A DNA stretch of 8,614 nucleotides from Firmicutes bacterium UBA4845 (GTDB lineage: Bacteria; Bacillota; Clostridia; Tissierellales; Sedimentibacteraceae), in contig DHER01000002.1 of assembly GCA_002399975.1 (NCBI GenBank), positions 1-8,614 of the forward strand, read 5' to 3'. Below are positions 5,594-8,614 of this stretch, in pieces; the first letter of the stretch is position 1; each line of letters opens with the position of its first letter. The notes under the pieces are model-generated. The model was not told the origin of the DNA and searched no databases. It saw only the letters and a program-made list of their open reading frames with translations. The position numbers and the translations under genes were made by a program.

Positions 5594-8443
5594 TTAATTG
5601 ACAATAGAATATTCGCGACGTCTTAAGTCGAATGCGGGCATTGTTCCTTCCAAAACATCTATAACATGCTGGCGCATTTTAGGATTTTCTATGCTTCCAG
5701 ATTCATATTTAATTGAATTTATTGCTTTGTTAATAGAGCAATAGACTATTTCTTCCGAGTCGCATGCAACGGCAATATTAGGATTATGTGTAACTATTAT
5801 TACTTGTCGTTTTTTCTTTGCCTCTACTATACACTTAACCAACTTATTAAACACCGATTGATTATCAAGATTATCTTCTGGCTGATCAACTATAAGAGGG
5901 ATCTCATCCTTACTAAGTGCCAAATAGAAAATCAATAGAACTATTCCTTTTTCACCTGGAGAAAGTTCTTCAAGAGTTCTTCCCCCCATTTTTAAATTAT
6001 ACTGAGCATTCACATATTTAAGTTCCCAGACTTTTGCATAAAAATCTTCTTTATTTCTGACTTTTTTAGATGATACACCAATATCCTCAGTTATTACCTG
6101 CATTATATTCATAATAAAGCAACTAACACTATCCCATTCATTGAAATCTGTTTGCTTTATGAAAGAAGACATTTTTGCAAATGATTCTGCTGCACCATTG
6201 AAAACTCCAGAATAACTTTTGTTCACTAAAGACAATAATTCCATGCCAATATCTTGATTGTCCAAACATAATTCAGATGCAAATTCAACCTTATCTTCCA
6301 TATCGCCAATTAGCTTTTCTAACTTATCTTGTATCGGTGTATAAATGGAAGAATAGATTTGAGATATCTGCTTCTTATATTCAAAAATCCTTTTGGTAGA
6401 TTCAATTCGGCGCATTTTCAAATTATCATAATCTAAATCCATTTTGTTCTCTATATACCATACTTCCTTTTTAATGTACTCAAGTGTTTCAGGAGTTGAT
6501 TCATTTCCTATAATTTGCTGGCGCTGTTTTTCCCATTCTTTTAAGTCTTCACGATATTTTTGGTATGCTTTTTCCTTTGCATCTGATGTTGAAACTATCG
6601 TTATTTTCTTATTTTGTTTTATATTCAGCTTTTTATATAATGATTTCGTTGCATCCGCATTTTCAGAATCATCTAGTCTTATTTTAAGATTAGACCTCTC
6701 ATCTTTTAGAACTATAATATTTTTAGATATTTGTGAAAGAGCAGTATCAAAATCACATGTAATATGTAAATTTTCTATTGCCAATTTGGTTCCCAGATTT
6801 ATTAAATCCTCATTTAAAGACTGAACTTCTGTTTGTAAATTCGATATTCGTGTTGACATAACGCTTAGATCATCAATACTAATATTTATATCCGTCAATC
6901 TTTTTCTTTCCTGCGAAATTTTATCCTCTAAACATTTTATATCTTCATCAATTAGTGATATCTTTTCTTCATATTCCGGATCGATGTTATTATCTGGTTT
7001 TAATACTTCTACAGGTTTACTTTTCTCATGACGGGCCAATCTCTCTTCACATTTTTTTAGCAAATCTCGTTGTTCACTTTGGTATTCTGCCGTTTTCTTC
7101 TCCTCAATTTTGATTATTTCAGAATTAATCTCATGTAAAACATTAATTTCACTGCTGATGGCAGCTTCAATTGCAGCAGATTTTTGTTCTACCAAACTTT
7201 GTAAGTTTCTCGCCTTTCCCTTTTCTGTAATATCAACATATGAGAAAATTACTCGGTTAATTTCATCTCGAAAACAATCATCTAGATCATTACATATATC
7301 ATCAATATATTTCTGAGGCAAATACTGTGCATTTTCTGATATAGAAGTCCGCATAGCAGTGTTTAGATTTATTATTGTATCTGCTTGTCCATCATACCAA
7401 GTCAAATTTCCCTCATAATCTGATGCATAGCTTTTATTAGGTTTCCTAAATCTTTCAGAATTTAAAAAGGATGCCTTATCCATAGAGGAACAGTTTGTAA
7501 AATGTCCGAGAATATCGGAGAGAGCACTTTTCCCACTTCCTCTATTTCCTATAATAGTCGTAAGTCCAATATTTAATGGCAAATCGAAATCGAACCATGT
7601 TTCTGAAGGATTCTTAGGATCAGCAACACGAGATACTTTAATGGATTTAATATAGTTCTGTTTATTTTTATTAACCTTCTCTAAACTTGGAGGCAGAGTA
7701 CCAATAAATACTCTTTCTTTGGGCTTCAATATTGCTTGCTGCAGTCCTTCAAAAGTTAAATCAGCTTTTATCCAAAGTTTTTCTTTCAAAACGTAATTTC
7801 TAGGATCATGTGAATCCGAACATAATATCAATGGCTTTTCATCTACTACTTTAAATACATGTTTATAGTAATTCTCAATATCGCTTTTTTTCCCAATCTC
7901 AAAAAAATCAATATCTCTTGCTATATCTGCTTTTATTGCTTGTGATACTTCTAATGCATTAGTAATCACATCATCTATACCATTAGGTTTTTTACCAGCA
8001 TGAATAGAAACTAAACCGTTGTGAGAATGAGCAAATTCTATGATATCTTCAAACGTCCAGTAAATAGTATCATCCGAATTAGCTGATTTTGCTTTTTGAC
8101 GTAACATTATTGCATTAAAGTCATCCTCAAGCGTTTTTATGTCTATTAAATTTGAAAATATTAATATAACGTGGAGGTTGCCATTATGAGCACCTTTATC
8201 CGTTCTTAACTCAACACCAGGGAAGAAAACTATATTTGTAGCCATTGCTTTTAGATTATTTATTCTCGTTGCGTCAATCTTAAAATGATCTGTTATTGCA
8301 ACCGCTGTAATTCCATTTTCGCGTAGAGACTTACACAATAATTCATCACTATCTGCGCCTTTATATTTTGAATCATAGGAGGAAGCAGTGTGCAAATGCA
8401 GATCCCACTGTCTCCATTCTGATCCTCTCGTAAATTCAGACAT
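5594..8443 (-). CDS. trlF: TrlF-family PHP phosphoesterase fused to an SMC/ABC-like ATPase
   Basis: This is a large cytoplasmic protein of 949 residues. Residues 10-245 form a PHP domain with the usual metal-ligand motifs visible: DLHLH (14-18), TDH (51-53), PGVE with Glu78, His91, SIHAG with His148, and SDSHD (209-213). Phosphoester hydrolysis is therefore likely. The ATPase follows: Walker A GNRGSGKS (299-306), a long heptad-rich coiled coil spanning roughly 400-780, signature LSPGE (827-831), Walker B with IVDQPEDNLD (Asp853) and switch His886 in VTHNP. This architecture is the TrlF family of AAA/ABC-like ATPases, found in defence-type neighbourhoods; the substrate is not known to me. All key residues of both domains are present, so it appears intact. 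ATG 8443 is supported by GGGAGGG five bases upstream. It is probably transcribed alone, since 362 non-coding bases follow it. Confidence 0.85.
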   Translation of the reverse strand: MSEFTRGSEWRQWDLHLHTASSYDSKYKGADSDELLCKSLRENGITAVAITDHFKIDATRINNLKAMATNIVFFPGVELRTDKGAHNGNLHVILIFSNLIDIKTLEDDFNAIMLRQKAKSANSDDTIYWTFEDIIEFAHSHNGLVSIHAGKKPNGIDDVITNALEVSQAIKADIARDIDFFEIGKKSDIENYYKHVFKVVDEKPLILCSDSHDPRNYVLKEKLWIKADLTFEGLQQAILKPKERVFIGTLPPSLEKVNKNKQNYIKSIKVSRVADPKNPSETWFDFDLPLNIGLTTIIGNRGSGKSALSDILGHFTNCSSMDKASFLNSERFRKPNKSYASDYEGNLTWYDGQADTIINLNTAMRTSISENAQYLPQKYIDDICNDLDDCFRDEINRVIFSYVDITEKGKARNLQSLVEQKSAAIEAAISSEINVLHEINSEIIKIEEKKTAEYQSEQRDLLKKCEERLARHEKSKPVEVLKPDNNIDPEYEEKISLIDEDIKCLEDKISQERKRLTDINISIDDLSVMSTRISNLQTEVQSLNEDLINLGTKLAIENLHITCDFDTALSQISKNIIVLKDERSNLKIRLDDSENADATKSLYKKLNIKQNKKITIVSTSDAKEKAYQKYREDLKEWEKQRQQIIGNESTPETLEYIKKEVWYIENKMDLDYDNLKMRRIESTKRIFEYKKQISQIYSSIYTPIQDKLEKLIGDMEDKVEFASELCLDNQDIGMELLSLVNKSYSGVFNGAAESFAKMSSFIKQTDFNEWDSVSCFIMNIMQVITEDIGVSSKKVRNKEDFYAKVWELKYVNAQYNLKMGGRTLEELSPGEKGIVLLIFYLALSKDEIPLIVDQPEDNLDNQSVFNKLVKCIVEAKKKRQVIIVTHNPNIAVACDSEEIVYCSINKAINSIKYESGSIENPKMRQHVIDVLEGTMPAFDLRRREYSIVN

Positions 8444-8448
8444 TTTTT

Positions 8449-8455
8449 CCCTCCC
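8449..8455 (-). promoter_or_regulatory. Ribosome binding site of the PHP-ATPase gene
   Basis: GGGAGGG on the minus strand lies five bases before ATG 8443 and supports the start MSEFTRG. Confidence 0.75.
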
Positions 8456-8524
8456 GTTATTTATAAAATTGTATATTGATATAACATTCTATTTTTCATT
8501 ATCCACTTTAACAGGTCGCTAACT

Positions 8525-8553
8525 AGTGTATAGTACCGATGATATTTAGCCAA
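8525..8553 (-). promoter_or_regulatory. Candidate promoter of the PHP-ATPase gene
   Basis: TTGGCT (8553-8548) and TACACT (8530-8525) are 17 bases apart on the minus strand, with four of six matches to consensus in each box. Transcription would start near 8518, leaving a leader of about 75 bases. The spacer includes TACTATA, a half-site also present as an inverted repeat in the ABC-3C leader. Two copies of TCGCTAA (8516-8522, 8561-8567) flank the promoter. It is moderately weak and unproven. Confidence 0.4.
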
Positions 8554-8580
8554 ATAGTTCTCGCTAATTATGCCGTTTTA

Positions 8581-8614
8581 TGGTATACTAAAATTAAAAG
8601 AAACGGCGGTGAAT
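8581..8614 (+). promoter_or_regulatory. Outward-facing extended -10 promoter and ribosome binding site at the right edge
   Basis: On the plus strand TGGTATACT (8581-8589) is an extended -10 element with a poor -35. GGCGGTGA follows near the window end and reads as a ribosome binding site. A divergent gene probably starts within a few bases of the right edge. Its transcript would have a very short leader. Nothing of its coding sequence is visible. Confidence 0.4.

Noticed and set aside
6444..6824. Plus-strand open frame of 126 codons
   Set aside because: It lies wholly antisense to the coiled-coil part of the PHP-ATPase, has a Ser/Phe-rich composition typical of an antisense shadow, and shows no ribosome binding site or domain.
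7110..7316. Plus-strand open frame of 68 codons
   Set aside because: It is also antisense to the PHP-ATPase coding sequence, with no family resemblance.

Overview
The window looks like part of a defence or genome-conflict island from a low-GC Gram-positive bacterium, probably one of the Clostridia. The signs are AT-rich DNA, strong AGGAGG-type ribosome binding sites, a perfect sigma-A-type promoter (TTGACA-17-TATAAT), a HAAS/DUF1700-type membrane protein and a decayed group II intron-like fragment. No rRNA, tRNA, CRISPR array or intact transposase is visible. Every supported gene is on the minus strand, so transcription runs from the right edge to the left.

In order of transcription: (1) 8443-5594 encodes a 949-residue protein with an N-terminal PHP metallophosphoesterase domain fused to an SMC/ABC-like ATPase split by long coiled coils (TrlF family). 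(2) 5593-5232 is a non-coding stretch. It holds a short aborted reading frame with a good ribosome binding site, a piece resembling the 3' end of the rRNA methyltransferase gene rlmD, and then a GTGCG-initiated structured RNA that looks like the 5' end of a group II intron, domain I. (3) 5231-4380 encodes a DUF6602 protein with PD-(D/E)XK nuclease-like residues. (4) 4379-4032 is non-coding, with two strong hairpins, then a perfect promoter with a palindrome in its spacer, then two mutually exclusive small inverted repeats in the leader. (5) 4031-1154 is a tightly overlapping three-gene operon of the ABC-three-component (ABC-3C) type: a 303-residue nuclease-fold/CTD protein, an 81-residue middle component, and a 577-residue DUF2326 ABC ATPase. 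(6) 1153-826 carries a doubtful 59-codon reading frame and a promoter overlaid by a perfect 13-bp inverted repeat. (7) 825-1 is a HAAS-domain polytopic membrane protein that continues beyond the left edge.

The genes do not form a metabolic pathway. TrlF-like PHP-ATPases, DUF6602 proteins and ABC-3C cassettes are all associated with bacterial conflict systems. The reading that best fits is three adjacent defence modules, or one composite system: an ATPase coupled to a phosphoesterase, a stand-alone nuclease-like protein, and a sensor ATPase with an adaptor and an effector. The tight overlaps in the ABC-3C operon show that those three products are made together. Links between that operon and the two genes to its right rest on proximity alone. 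The HAAS gene is probably unrelated envelope or regulatory cargo. At the right edge an outward-facing plus-strand promoter and ribosome binding site suggest a divergent gene starting just outside the window.
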